From the NCBI GenBank assembly GCA_019352875.1, contig JAAAFW010000015.1, positions 550,455-614,454 on the forward strand: a stretch of 64,000 nucleotides of DNA. Reading direction: 5' to 3'. A program made the position numbers and the translations under genes. Shown one piece after another: positions 7,698 through 16,550 of the stretch (position 1 is the first letter of the stretch; every line of letters starts with the position of its first letter). The DNA is from Pedobacter cryoconitis (GTDB taxonomy: Bacteria > Bacteroidota > Bacteroidia > Sphingobacteriales > Sphingobacteriaceae). The notes below the pieces were generated by a model. It was not told the origin of the DNA and ran no database searches. It saw only the letters and a program-made list of their open reading frames with translations.

Positions 7698-10085
7698 ATG
7701 TTTCGATTGAATTTAAAAATTGCCTGGCGCCATCTCTGGAAAAATAAGTCGTATACGTTCATTAACATAACAGGTTTATCCATAGGGATGGCAGGTTGCA
7801 TGCTTCTTTTTGTTTTCCTGAATTATCAGCTGAGTTTTGACAAAGGACATAAAAATGGAGATAGAATCTACAGGTTTGTCACCAATTGGACCTATTCTGG
7901 TAACGAGGATTATTCCAAAGGAATCCCTTTACCGCTTGTTCAGGCAGTCAAAGACGAAATTTCGGGTTTGGATAAAGTTGCCCCCCTGATTGGCAGAGGA
8001 GGAATCATCTATATCAAAGATAAAAGTGGAAAGGTAATGCTAAAAACACGGGAATCTGTGTATTATACTGATCCGGCATTTTTTGAAATATTTGATATAC
8101 CGTTCAACGCTGGTAATCATAAACTGGCTTTGTCCGAACCGAATACGGTTATCCTTTCGGAAAATATGGCAAAGAAGTTTTTTGGAAGCTCGAGCAATGC
8201 TATGGGTAAAAGCATCGTATTTGGTAAAATAAACCTGCTAATTACGGGCGTGTTTAAGGATATTCCTAAAAATAGTAGCCTGCCATTAGAGATCGTAATC
8301 AGTTACGAAACGTTCAACAGCAAAAAATTCATTAATTGGGACGGGGTCAATTCTGCGATGGAGTGTTATGTTTTGTTAAAGAAAGGTTTAACCGCTGCTG
8401 ACCTGGAAGCACCAATCGCACGTTTTAATAAAAACCATTACCAGAATCAGCAAATTTTAGGTAATCAAGAAAACAAACTACAGTCGCTTGCCGATATACA
8501 TTTTAATGATAAATACGGAAGTTTTGCAGATAGCTCTATCACCAGGAAGGAAATTTACGGACTTAGTCTGATAGGTTTATTTCTAATGCTCACGGCCTGT
8601 ATAAACTTCATAAACCTGGCCACTGCACAAGCCGTCAACCGTTCAAAAGAGGTCGGAGTTCGCAAGGTAATGGGGAGTGAAAGAAAACAATTAGTTACCC
8701 AGTTCTTAACAGAAACATTTTCGATCACATTGATTGCCTTATTAGTTGCCTGTATCCTTACAGAACTAAGTTTACCCGCGATGGAAAATCTTTTCAGAGG
8801 AAAAGTTGCACTGAGCTTATTCAGGGATCCTATAATTTTCCCATTCATGATTATGCTTGTTATTGCAATCAGCTTTTTGGCGGGATTCTATCCTGCTATC
8901 GTGATCTCAGATTTTAACCCTATTCTAGCGCTGAAAAATAAAGTTTCACCAAATTCTCACGGATTGAATCTGAGAAAAGTTCTTGTTATCTTTCAGTTCT
9001 CTATTAGTATTGTACTGATCATTGGTACACTAGTTATTATGAAGCAAATGAAATATTTGCGGGAAAAGCCATTAGGTTTCAACCCGGACGCAGTAGCATT
9101 AGTGAATTTACCTTCTGACAGCCTCAGTCAACTGAAATACAACTCATTCAAAGCAAGACTTCTACAGATTCCAGGTATAGAAAATGTTAGTTTTTGTCAG
9201 GGTGCGCCTCTATCAAATGACATCACAACTTCTGATTTTAGTTATGACGGGAAGAAAAACCAGGATTTTGAACTTAGAAACTCCAAAGCAGATGAAAACT
9301 ATATTGGATTATTCGGTTTAAAACTAATCGCCGGAAAGGTCTTTAAAAAAAGTGATACTATAAATGGTTGTGTGGTTAATGAAACGTTCTTAAAAAAGAT
9401 GAATATATCAGACCCTGAGCAGGTTATTGGAAAGGAGTTAATCACTAATGGTTATAAGATGCCTATAACAGGCGTTGTGAAAGATTATAATGATCTCTCA
9501 TTACAGCAGAATATTTCACCTATTGCCATTTACCCTCAAAAAGGCGAATATTATACAGCGGCAATTAAAATGGATAGTCAGGAGTTAATGCAGAGCATGA
9601 AGGATATCGAATCATTATGGAATGAAAACTATCCCAATTCAATCTACAACGTGAATCTTCTAAATGATGAAATGCAGAATTACTATGAAAATGAAAGAAT
9701 CACAGGAGCGATTTTCAATATATCTACTATAGTGATTCTTTCAATTTCTTTTATCGGTCTTTTTGGACTGATTTCTTTTGTTGCCATGCAAAGAACCAAG
9801 GAAGTTGCGATCAGAAAAGTACTGGGTGCATCTACTACAGAATTGGTCAATATGCTCAACAGTTCATTTTTGAGAATGGTGTTAATCGCCAATATTCTTG
9901 CCTGGCCGCTGGCTTACTTATTCGTTTCTCACTGGCTTTCAGGCTTTGCTTACCGGATAGAGCTCAACATATGGCCATTTTTCTTTGCATCATTCATCTC
10001 TGTACTAATTACATTATTGACAATAAGTATCAAATCCTATCAAACAGCAAAAGGAAACCCAGTTAAAGCGTTGAAATATGAATAG
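7698..10085 (+). CDS. ABC transporter permease, MacB/FtsX type
   Basis: This 795-residue protein is a Bacteroidetes-type tandem MacB permease. It has an N-terminal helix (residues about 20-42, after AWRHLWKNKSYTFINITGLS), a periplasmic MacB-like core (about 50-250), an FtsX helix set at about 285-410, a second helix and periplasmic core (about 430-670), and a second FtsX set at about 675-790. Each FtsX part has the motif RxKEVxxRKVxG (SKEVGVRKVMG and TKEVAIRKVLG). Such proteins act with a separate ATPase in export or mechanotransmission; no ATPase gene is beside it. It is 138 bases after the small membrane gene, so it may or may not belong to the LemA operon. Confidence 0.9.
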   Translation: MFRLNLKIAWRHLWKNKSYTFINITGLSIGMAGCMLLFVFLNYQLSFDKGHKNGDRIYRFVTNWTYSGNEDYSKGIPLPLVQAVKDEISGLDKVAPLIGRGGIIYIKDKSGKVMLKTRESVYYTDPAFFEIFDIPFNAGNHKLALSEPNTVILSENMAKKFFGSSSNAMGKSIVFGKINLLITGVFKDIPKNSSLPLEIVISYETFNSKKFINWDGVNSAMECYVLLKKGLTAADLEAPIARFNKNHYQNQQILGNQENKLQSLADIHFNDKYGSFADSSITRKEIYGLSLIGLFLMLTACINFINLATAQAVNRSKEVGVRKVMGSERKQLVTQFLTETFSITLIALLVACILTELSLPAMENLFRGKVALSLFRDPIIFPFMIMLVIAISFLAGFYPAIVISDFNPILALKNKVSPNSHGLNLRKVLVIFQFSISIVLIIGTLVIMKQMKYLREKPLGFNPDAVALVNLPSDSLSQLKYNSFKARLLQIPGIENVSFCQGAPLSNDITTSDFSYDGKKNQDFELRNSKADENYIGLFGLKLIAGKVFKKSDTINGCVVNETFLKKMNISDPEQVIGKELITNGYKMPITGVVKDYNDLSLQQNISPIAIYPQKGEYYTAAIKMDSQELMQSMKDIESLWNENYPNSIYNVNLLNDEMQNYYENERITGAIFNISTIVILSISFIGLFGLISFVAMQRTKEVAIRKVLGASTTELVNMLNSSFLRMVLIANILAWPLAYLFVSHWLSGFAYRIELNIWPFFFASFISVLITLLTISIKSYQTAKGNPVKALKYE

Positions 10086-10133
10086 TTTAAAAATATTCAT
10101 CACGATTACATTTACAGAACCTACTTAAACTGC

Positions 10134-11066
10134 TCAATTAGCATTAAAAGGTGCTTTAAAGTCCTTGCGTAGCGTAATGACACCCGCGGAGGGAAAGTCT
10201 TTCGGTACAGATTGAGTAACCTTACCCGTTGCCGCCCATTCACATCCTCTTAAAAGCGTTACCTGGAATCCGGTACACTCCATCGCGTATCTTAATTCGG
10301 GGTCATTCCCAACATGCCCCATAACTGTGGTAAAGGACCGTCCTTTTTCATAATCTACAGTCCACATTAATGGCTCGTCGCGTCCAGAACCACCCAATTC
10401 AGACGCATCATAAGTAGTCGCCAGAATAGTCATATTTTTTGCGGGTCCTCGAAGTTTGCTGTATAGCTCATCTTTGAAATGATCCCAAACTGGTGGAAGA
10501 CCGCGTAATATCGGGTGTCCGGCTGCACGATGCGTCACTGTAAACGGTCGTTGTAAAGCATGATGACCAGCCGAACCAGTAGAATAATCATATACAAAGC
10601 GGTCATTTTTCCAGTAAACATAAGGCCCGGCTCTTTCATCCCGACCATCCCAGGCGCCAAGTCCTGTCATTTGGTTGTATGCCGGCCAGTCTGCCATGGG
10701 CACTATTGAAGAATGGATGACGACCATTCCCCCTCCATCTGACATATATTTCTCGAAATTCTTCTGCGTTTTTTCAGACCAAGTCTTCCCTCCGTATAAA
10801 AAAACAACTAGTTTATACCCATCAAATACCGGGTTGTAACTATTGATATCTTCGTCGGCACCTGGTGTGACACTGATGTCTACGGCAAATAACCCACTAT
10901 TCTCCAATATCTGTTTAACAGCATCGCTGCTTCCTTTCCACCAGTGATTGCCGTCCTGACCTGTTGCGATCATAACTTTGATCTTCTGCTGTGCGCTTAA
11001 ACCAATTGGTAAACTGAGTAAAAAAAACAGGCCCAGCAAAAATCTGATTCCGTATTTCATTCGCAT
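10134..11066 (-). CDS. Secreted ThuA-like domain protein
   Basis: A 310-residue protein with a signal peptide (about 1-25, ending GLSAQQ) and a ThuA/class I glutamine-amidotransferase-like fold: KVMIATGQDGNHWWKGS at the start of the domain, a GGGMVVIHSS strand-turn near residue 110 and HPILRGLPPVWDHFKDELY further on. ThuA-like proteins are linked to sugar use and heteroglycan degradation in Bacteroidetes, but the biochemical activity is not firmly known. Secretion is to the periplasm. It is 28 bases after the secreted-protein gene starting at 11562 and likely shares its transcript. Confidence 0.8.
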   Translation of the reverse strand: MRMKYGIRFLLGLFFLLSLPIGLSAQQKIKVMIATGQDGNHWWKGSSDAVKQILENSGLFAVDISVTPGADEDINSYNPVFDGYKLVVFLYGGKTWSEKTQKNFEKYMSDGGGMVVIHSSIVPMADWPAYNQMTGLGAWDGRDERAGPYVYWKNDRFVYDYSTGSAGHHALQRPFTVTHRAAGHPILRGLPPVWDHFKDELYSKLRGPAKNMTILATTYDASELGGSGRDEPLMWTVDYEKGRSFTTVMGHVGNDPELRYAMECTGFQVTLLRGCEWAATGKVTQSVPKDFPSAGVITLRKDFKAPFNAN

Positions 11067-11094
11067 AATCTTAAATATTTATTTACAAATCGGA

Positions 11095-11562
11095 TTATTT
11101 GATTTTTTTTGTCTGCGGATGCCATTCAATTTTATCGTAGACCCACTCTGTAATAAGGTGTTCACCATTGGCATCTACCGAGAATTTGTCACCTTTCATA
11201 TACCGTCTGTATAGTTCATAAATACCGTCCTGGTTTCTATCTTCTAATACAAGATCCCTTAAAGTTGAGCGGGTCACTGTCGAAATATATTTCACTTCTT
11301 TAGAGTAATTGCCGACAACTACATAATAACATTTGAAAATATCGAAATCAGGGTAGTGTCCATTATCTGCGCTGAATAAAAATACTTCTTCGTCCTCTTT
11401 ACTATCATCCATTTGTACCAGCCGGCTGGTTACCAGTCCAAAACCAGGTTTTTGGACCTCAGGAGGGTATCGGTCCCATGATCTTGGATCACTGACCCGG
11501 AACTGAGCCACTGCGCTGGCACTCAGCAAACACATCAAAAAAAACAAGATTAAATTTTTCAT
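11095..11562 (-). CDS. Secreted protein of unknown function
   Basis: The 155-residue protein starts with a clear signal peptide (about 1-19, ending ASAVAQ). The mature part has an EF-hand-like acidic loop EDRNQDGIYELYRR at about residues 110-123, resembling calcium loops in FG-GAP/dockerin-like proteins, and no catalytic motif. It precedes the ThuA-domain gene on the same strand, so both are likely exported together. A palindrome TGACCGGTCA (11568-11577) with a second TTTTGACCA half lies just upstream of the start and could be an operator. Confidence 0.6.
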   Translation of the reverse strand: MKNLILFFLMCLLSASAVAQFRVSDPRSWDRYPPEVQKPGFGLVTSRLVQMDDSKEDEEVFLFSADNGHYPDFDIFKCYYVVVGNYSKEVKYISTVTRSTLRDLVLEDRNQDGIYELYRRYMKGDKFSVDANGEHLITEWVYDKIEWHPQTKKIK

Positions 11563-11712
11563 ATATCTGACCGGTCATTTTGACCAATATACAAATAATA
11601 ACAAGCCAAGAAAGCAAAAGAACACCGTTCAATCCAAATGTAAAATATTCATTTTAATCTAATCAGACTTGCATTTTTTGAATTTAATATAACTTTTAAT
11701 AGTGAAAAAATC

Positions 11713-11720
11713 TATTTTTG
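11713..11720 (+). promoter_or_regulatory. -7 box of the tetR gene
   Basis: The sequence TATTTTTG fits the Bacteroidetes consensus TAnnTTTG exactly and lies 26 bases before the ATG at 11747. Because it is downstream of the GTG at 11702, it favours 11747 as the start. Confidence 0.5.
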
Positions 11721-11746
11721 TAGTGAACAACACAGAAATTAATAAT

Positions 11747-12328
11747 ATGAGAGGCAGACCGGCTATTTATGACAATCAGGACATACTTGAAAAAGCGCAG
11801 CAGGTATTCTGGACACAAGGCTATACCGCAACTTCACTGGAAGATATATTACAGGCAATGGGTATAGGCAGTGGAAGCTTTTATAATGCCTTCAAAGGAG
11901 GCAAAAAAGAACTATTTATAGAAACAATCAGACAAAGAAGAACTGCATTCGATGATTTTCAAAAATCAGTAAGTACCAGTGAAAAACCTATTGATCTGAT
12001 TAAAGACTTTTTTAGAAGCATTGCTTCGGCAGATATACGTATTCACAAGCAAGGTTGCTTTATCGTAAACACCGTGGTAGAAATGGCTGGACTGGATGCG
12101 GAAATAGAAAGCGAAGCGATAAATATCTTAAAAGATGTTGAATCATTTTACACTAGCACAATAAAAGCAGCGCAAGAAGATGGAACGTTGAAAAATCAGA
12201 CGGACCCTATCCTCCTCGGAAGGTACCTGATCAATCTATGGAATGGAATTAACGTTACACGAAGAATGTATGCTGACTCTCAGGAGCTGGGTCCGCTTAT
12301 TGAGATGCAGTTAGCAGTGATCAACTAA
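11747..12328 (+). CDS. TetR/AcrR family regulator
   Basis: A 193-residue regulator with the N-terminal TetR helix-turn-helix: MRGRPAIYDNQDILEKAQQ, then TATSLEDILQAMGIGSGSFY (about 24-43), and KKELFIETI at the start of the ligand domain. The C-terminal helical part matches TetR_C proteins such as those controlling SDR or quinone reductase genes. Ligand unknown. The start at 11747 is set by the conserved MRGRP opening and the promoter box just upstream. A perfect 28-bp palindrome lies between this gene and the downstream SDR gene, and is the likely target. Confidence 0.85.
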   Translation: MRGRPAIYDNQDILEKAQQVFWTQGYTATSLEDILQAMGIGSGSFYNAFKGGKKELFIETIRQRRTAFDDFQKSVSTSEKPIDLIKDFFRSIASADIRIHKQGCFIVNTVVEMAGLDAEIESEAINILKDVESFYTSTIKAAQEDGTLKNQTDPILLGRYLINLWNGINVTRRMYADSQELGPLIEMQLAVIN

Positions 12329-12340
12329 AAATTTTTTACC

Positions 12341-12368
12341 AATTTTTGTAATGATCATTACAAAAATT
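12341..12368. promoter_or_regulatory. Perfect 28-bp palindrome, likely TetR operator
   Basis: The half-site AATTTTTGTAATGA is followed directly by its exact reverse complement. It lies 12 bases after the tetR stop and 52 bases before the SDR start, exactly where an operator for the SDR gene would be. TetR dimers bind palindromes of this size. No T-rich tail suited to a terminator follows on either strand. Confidence 0.75.
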
Positions 12369-12420
12369 AAACTAGCTAATATTCGATTAAAAAAATAGAA
12401 TAACAATCAAAAAACACCAA

Positions 12421-13215
12421 ATGGAATTGCAACTAAAATCAAAAAAAGCTTTCATAAGCGGGTCGACACAAGGTATTGGATACGCTATCGCCAAAGCTTT
12501 ATTACTAGAAGGTACTGAAGTTATAATTAATGGAAGAACCCAGGGAAAAATAGACAGCGCTATCGAAAAACTTAAAAGTGAGATCCCCTCTGCCCGACTT
12601 TCAGGAATTGCAGCAGATTTCACTAAGCCGCAACAAATCAAAAATTTATTGGATAAACTTCCTGAAATAGATATTCTTATTAATAATGTTGGCGTATTTG
12701 AATTGAAATCTTTTGCTGACATTTCTGATCAGGACTGGATCGATATATTTGAAATAAATGTGTTAAGTAGTATTAGATTATCCAGGGCACTTTTTCCAGG
12801 AATGTTAAAGAGAAACTGGGGAAGAATCATATTTATTAGCAGTGAATCTGCCATTAATATCCCCGAAAACATGATTCATTACGGAATGACCAAAACTGCA
12901 ATGCTATCAATAAGCCGAGGACTCGCAGAATTAACCAAGAATACCGGAGTAACGGTAAACTCTATACTAGGTGGTCCAACTTATTCAGATGGAGTCGCCA
13001 GCGCCGTTAATTACCTTTCTTCGGCACAGGACAAAGATATTGAGTCAGTTAAATCGGAATTGATGGCAAACCTCAATCCAACCTCATTAATCAATCGGTT
13101 TATAGATCCTTCGGAAATTGCTAATCTGGCGGTATATCTTTCCAGTCCGCTTTCAATCGCGACAAATGGTTCTGCACTTCGTGCTGACGGCGGGGTTCTG
13201 AATACAATTATATAA
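12421..13215 (+). CDS. Short-chain dehydrogenase/reductase (SDR)
   Basis: A 264-residue classical SDR: NAD(P) motif SGSTQGIGYAI (about 13-23), the strand motif NNVG after the fourth strand, and a catalytic SER-TYR-LYS set with Ser in FISSES near 140, YGMTK with Tyr 154 and Lys 158. It follows the TetR gene on the same strand behind the 28-bp palindrome, suggesting that TetR represses it. Substrate is not visible. A near-perfect inverted repeat (TACCGTTAGA / TCTAGCGGTA, 13226-13263) follows the stop but lacks a T-run. Confidence 0.85.
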   Translation: MELQLKSKKAFISGSTQGIGYAIAKALLLEGTEVIINGRTQGKIDSAIEKLKSEIPSARLSGIAADFTKPQQIKNLLDKLPEIDILINNVGVFELKSFADISDQDWIDIFEINVLSSIRLSRALFPGMLKRNWGRIIFISSESAINIPENMIHYGMTKTAMLSISRGLAELTKNTGVTVNSILGGPTYSDGVASAVNYLSSAQDKDIESVKSELMANLNPTSLINRFIDPSEIANLAVYLSSPLSIATNGSALRADGGVLNTII

Positions 13216-13291
13216 ATCCACGAATTACCGTTAGAAAGCAGATGTAGTAGCTCTCTAGCGGTAAATAACATCGCCTCTGATAAGAACGGCT

Positions 13292-13822
13292 TCAGAGTTC
13301 ACCAATAAACTTAAGCTTATAGTTTTTTCCAAATTTGTAGCGATAAGAACTCCAGGAAGGCCCGCTTTTATAAGATACAGTCAGACTTTTATCAGTCGTA
13401 TTAAACTTCGGATTGAGTATCCTGAATTTATCTTCCTCCAAATCAGGCAAAAACAAAGGAATAAACTTTTTACTCAAAGGGCTATAGATAAAAATATTAT
13501 AAATCAAATTCAGTCCTGTTTCATCAGTAAAGACGAATCCAATATCATCAATACCGTCGAAATTGAAATCAGCAATCTCACAATACCTGGGTTTGTCTTC
13601 CGGACTCTCCTCCAGATTAATCCTGCTAGTTTCCCCATCCTGATAACTAATAGTGAGATTCTGATCATGGAAAGTGGAAAATTTAAATTTTACATCGTGC
13701 AGAATCACCAGAGAGCTATCACTATTAAATGGCTGCGCTATAGACGATTCAGGAAACATGAATATAACCACTGCCGTCAGACAGGAAAGGATGAGCATAT
13801 TTATGTTATTAAATTTCAGCAT
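13292..13822 (-). CDS. Secreted or periplasmic protein of unknown function
   Basis: A 176-residue protein with an N-terminal signal sequence (about 7-29, hydrophobic, ending SSIAQP). The mature part carries IADFNFDGIDDIGFVF near residues 85-100, the acidic loop type seen in XAC2610/VCBS-like proteins that bind calcium in beta-propeller or beta-sandwich folds. No other motif. It lies 32 bases downstream of another secreted protein gene on the same strand, and the two likely form a transcript. Confidence 0.55.
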   Translation of the reverse strand: MLKFNNINMLILSCLTAVVIFMFPESSIAQPFNSDSSLVILHDVKFKFSTFHDQNLTISYQDGETSRINLEESPEDKPRYCEIADFNFDGIDDIGFVFTDETGLNLIYNIFIYSPLSKKFIPLFLPDLEEDKFRILNPKFNTTDKSLTVSYKSGPSWSSYRYKFGKNYKLKFIGEL

Positions 13823-13854
13823 GCGGAAGTGTTGGCCAATTATTTTATTGCAAT

Positions 13855-14430
13855 TTAATTGAAATCAGCCGTATTCCTGTAGGTAGTTTTTAACCTTTTT
13901 ATCAGGTCCTTCCTCAGCATCACAGGCAGATGTTGTAATTTAACACCAGATTTATCATTGATAGTACAACCTCCAAGTTCATCACATTTATATTGAATAT
14001 GGCAGAGATAACTATCCCTGCCATAAAATATAATCAATGAAATCTTTTTATCTGTATCATCATTACCGCAGTAAGAGAAAGGTATAAATACTGCCCGCCC
14101 CCCGCTATATTCTCGAAACCAGATATTCTTTTCTTTGAAAAAGATCATTTCCATTTGATAATCTTCATCATTATATGCTTTAACCGACGTGTATTTTGAG
14201 TTATAAAGGCTGGCTTCGATACGGGTTTCATGCCCATCAAAAGGAGGCCGGTCTGGGTTACATAAAGCATTTACTTTAATTTGCAATCTATTACTGCCGT
14301 TCTTATCAGTCCATGATTTAGACACCGTAATCGAATCAGGTAGGACAACCTGAGCGCTCAGTCCATGGCCAAAGCAATAGAAAGAAAGAATTAATATAAA
14401 GGAAACCCAGACCGTAGAAAATTTATTCAT
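13855..14430 (-). CDS. Secreted protein of unknown function
   Basis: A 191-residue protein with a signal peptide of about 26 residues (FYCFGHGLSAQ). The mature part has two cysteine pairs (LCNPD, SYCGNDD, YLCHIQYKCDELGGC) that could form disulfides in the periplasm. I do not recognise a family. It is upstream of the 13292 gene on the same strand with a 32-base gap. Confidence 0.55.
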   Translation of the reverse strand: MNKFSTVWVSFILILSFYCFGHGLSAQVVLPDSITVSKSWTDKNGSNRLQIKVNALCNPDRPPFDGHETRIEASLYNSKYTSVKAYNDEDYQMEMIFFKEKNIWFREYSGGRAVFIPFSYCGNDDTDKKISLIIFYGRDSYLCHIQYKCDELGGCTINDKSGVKLQHLPVMLRKDLIKRLKTTYRNTADFN

Positions 14431-14467
14431 CTCAATAAAACACTAATAGTTGAACTTTATAAAGTTA

Positions 14468-14696
14468 TTAATATTCAGTGATTTGTAGCCAGTCATGGAT
14501 GTATGCCGCAACATCTTCCCAGCCAGGCTCGTTGCAAATAAAGTGACTTCTTTTCCGGAAATACACGTAAAGCAGTAATACTGTTTTTATCTGTATAAGC
14601 TTTATAGTTCTTTTCAGTCAATGAAGAAGGTATAATCTGATCCTCCTCACCGCCGATCAATAACAATGGTCCATGTGGTGCATCAACATACATTTC
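14468..14696 (-). pseudogene. Remnant of an alpha/beta hydrolase, 3' end, frameshifted
   Basis: On the minus strand a reading frame gives APHGPLLLIGGEEDQIIPSS and a later FPEKKS, the C-terminal part of alpha/beta hydrolases (the GGEEDQIIP turn holds the acid residue of the triad). Near 14560 the frame is lost; in another frame the normal ending continues as SHFICNEPGWEDVAAYIHDW, then stops at 14468. SHFICN holds the expected catalytic histidine. The N-terminal two thirds with the nucleophile are missing: directly upstream lies the SDR gene. So this is a truncated and frameshifted relic and not a functional gene. Confidence 0.7.
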
Positions 14697-14709
14697 AGTT
14701 TTACCAGTT

Positions 14710-15666
14710 TTATTTTTTCCGGAGCAGCAATAGTCCTGCTGCAGAAAACAACAATAATCCTGCAGCTATATATTTTCTATGGGCCTTTGGTTTTCCTGGG
14801 ACACCCCATCCGCCATGCACAGCATTTCCATATTTAACAGTATTAAAAATATTTCCATCTATTTTCTCTATTGGCTCTGCACGGTTCAGGTAAGTGCCAA
14901 TTACCTTAGCAGTAATTCTGCTGGTTAAGGCAGGAAAGAAAGCATAGGCATAGCGTAGTAAAATAGAAGCACTGCCCACCATAACTTCAGATTTCGGATG
15001 ACCAGCAAGTTCTGCTATAGCAATCGCAAGCCTGGCAGGATCATAAACAGGTGGTGCCGGCCGAATACTCTTACCCGTGTAATTTGCTGCATGCTGGATA
15101 CCTGGAGTATCTAAAAATGCAGGATAGGCATCACATACATATATATCGCGGAAGTCTGTCAGTTCAGCACGTAAAGCATCTGAAAAACCTCTCAAGCCAA
15201 ATTTACTTGCAGAATATCCAACTCCATAAGGAACTGGCAGAAAGCCTCCGATAGAAATATTATTAATTAATATTCCCCGCCCCTGACTTTTAAAATATGG
15301 TAGTACTGCGTGTGCTCCATGAATATAGCCCATCAGATTGGTACGTATAACCTGGTCGAGAACTTCAACTGGGGTATCTTCAAAAGCTCCGGCTGCTAAT
15401 ACGCCTGCATTGTTAATCCATATATCAATATTTCCACCGAAATCTGTAGCGGCCGAGGCGAGGTTTATCATATCCCCATAACTGGTTACATCTGTATATA
15501 TACAAATAGCCTTTCCGCCCATCGATTCACATTCTGCTTTAACTTCTTCAAGTTCACTAATGTTTCTGGAGGCTAAAACCAGATTATCCTGTCGAAGGGC
15601 AAATTCATAAGCTATTGCTCTTCCTGCACCACTAGAGGCACCCGTAATTACAACTGTTCTATACAT
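14710..15666 (-). CDS. SDR family oxidoreductase with C-terminal membrane anchor
   Basis: A 318-residue protein. Residues 1-200 are a classical SDR: VITGASSGAGRAIA at about 6-19, NNAG near 88, and YSASK as the catalytic Tyr-Lys pair. The tail differs from soluble SDRs: an extended region ending in a hydrophobic segment (about 295-315, AAGLLLFSAAGLLLL) and RKK, a tail anchor. This layout is common in SDRs that work at membranes in Bacteroidetes and Actinobacteria. Substrate unknown. It sits immediately upstream of the hydrolase remnant on the same strand. Confidence 0.85.
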   Translation of the reverse strand: MYRTVVITGASSGAGRAIAYEFALRQDNLVLASRNISELEEVKAECESMGGKAICIYTDVTSYGDMINLASAATDFGGNIDIWINNAGVLAAGAFEDTPVEVLDQVIRTNLMGYIHGAHAVLPYFKSQGRGILINNISIGGFLPVPYGVGYSASKFGLRGFSDALRAELTDFRDIYVCDAYPAFLDTPGIQHAANYTGKSIRPAPPVYDPARLAIAIAELAGHPKSEVMVGSASILLRYAYAFFPALTSRITAKVIGTYLNRAEPIEKIDGNIFNTVKYGNAVHGGWGVPGKPKAHRKYIAAGLLLFSAAGLLLLRKK

Positions 15667-15713
15667 AATTTGAATTTTATGTAAAACAGGTCCGGTATTA
15701 AATGGTTTTGAAA

Positions 15714-15848
15714 TTAACGCACATAGCGCTTTTGTATCCCATCGATGAAATAACTGGTACGCCTGGTCATTCCGGTATCTTTTTTTATCACTTTCTGATC
15801 CGTCCCTTTAAGTTCTCGTTGCTGATATACTTCATAATGCCGGCTTAA
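15714..15848 (-). pseudogene. Detached 3' end of the Fpg/Nei gene
   Basis: In a frame shifted by one base relative to the glycosylase gene upstream, this stretch reads on without a stop: WRKGNELSRHYEVYQQ and then TGMTRRTSYFIDGIQKRYVR before a stop at 15714. This fits in place and length the C-terminal part of Fpg/Nei-like proteins, where a zinc finger normally lies, although the cysteines of that finger are not present here. A single extra T in the GATTTCTC stretch would restore the frame. Confidence 0.6.
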
Positions 15849-16447
15849 TTCGTTCCCTTTTCTCCACCTGAGAAATCAAAACTATAATTCCGGCACTCCT
15901 CTGTGATTTCCTCCAGTTTTTTTGAAGGAATATATTGAACAATACTCTCCGGATGAACCCTCGCCCGGAATAGCACCTCATTTTTGATAATATTTCCAAC
16001 TCCGCTGAATATATGCTGATCTAACAATACATCACATATTTTTTTATTCGGATATTTTTTCAGTTTTTCAAGTGCCTTTACTGTACTCCATTGTTCACTC
16101 ATCACATCTGCTGTCCAGTCGTACAACGTATCAAGAGGAACATCAATACGTTCAACCGTACATACATAAAAATAAACACTGTCGTCATTAAAATGCAACG
16201 CCAATTTTGGATTTACTTTTTTAGGTTCGTGAAACTGATAACTTCCAAATAATCCCAAATGTATTCTGATACTGAAATCGCTAAAACAAATAAAAAAATT
16301 CTTTCCCCATGTTTTAAAATCCAGAATCTTTCGATGGGCAATTGCTTCCATATCCAGTTCAGCGTAACCAGAAGCCTCAGCTACAATTTTATTTTTGAGA
16401 TAAGAGATCTTCTCTTTTAGAATAACAATAGACGGACCTTCAGGCAT
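15845..16447 (-). CDS. Fpg/Nei family DNA glycosylase, C-terminally frameshifted
   Basis: The 200-residue product begins MPEGPS, with Pro2 as the nucleophile and Glu3 as catalytic acid of Fpg/Nei (formamidopyrimidine or endonuclease VIII-like) base-excision repair enzymes. The beta-sandwich and the helix-two-turn-helix (LLDQHIFSGVGNIIKNEVLF, about 142-161) are intact. Family members are usually about 240-270 residues with a C-terminal zinc finger; here the frame ends in SGGEKGTN, and the natural continuation lies one base out of frame down to 15714. So either the gene is truncated by a one-base deletion or the base was missed in sequencing. It follows no obvious operon partner. Confidence 0.75.
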   Translation of the reverse strand: MPEGPSIVILKEKISYLKNKIVAEASGYAELDMEAIAHRKILDFKTWGKNFFICFSDFSIRIHLGLFGSYQFHEPKKVNPKLALHFNDDSVYFYVCTVERIDVPLDTLYDWTADVMSEQWSTVKALEKLKKYPNKKICDVLLDQHIFSGVGNIIKNEVLFRARVHPESIVQYIPSKKLEEITEECRNYSFDFSGGEKGTN

Positions 16448-16550
16448 ATTTAATCAAATTGATAAAATGAATACACCTACAATCTCTTAAAGCATGGATT
16501 TGTTTTCAAAACATCAGTTATTGGCCCTATAAGTATCGCCATTAAAGAAC

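Noticed and set aside
13226..13263. Inverted repeat TACCGTTAGA/TCTAGCGGTA after the SDR gene at 12421
   Set aside because: One mismatch, an 18-base loop and no T-run; too weak to call a terminator.
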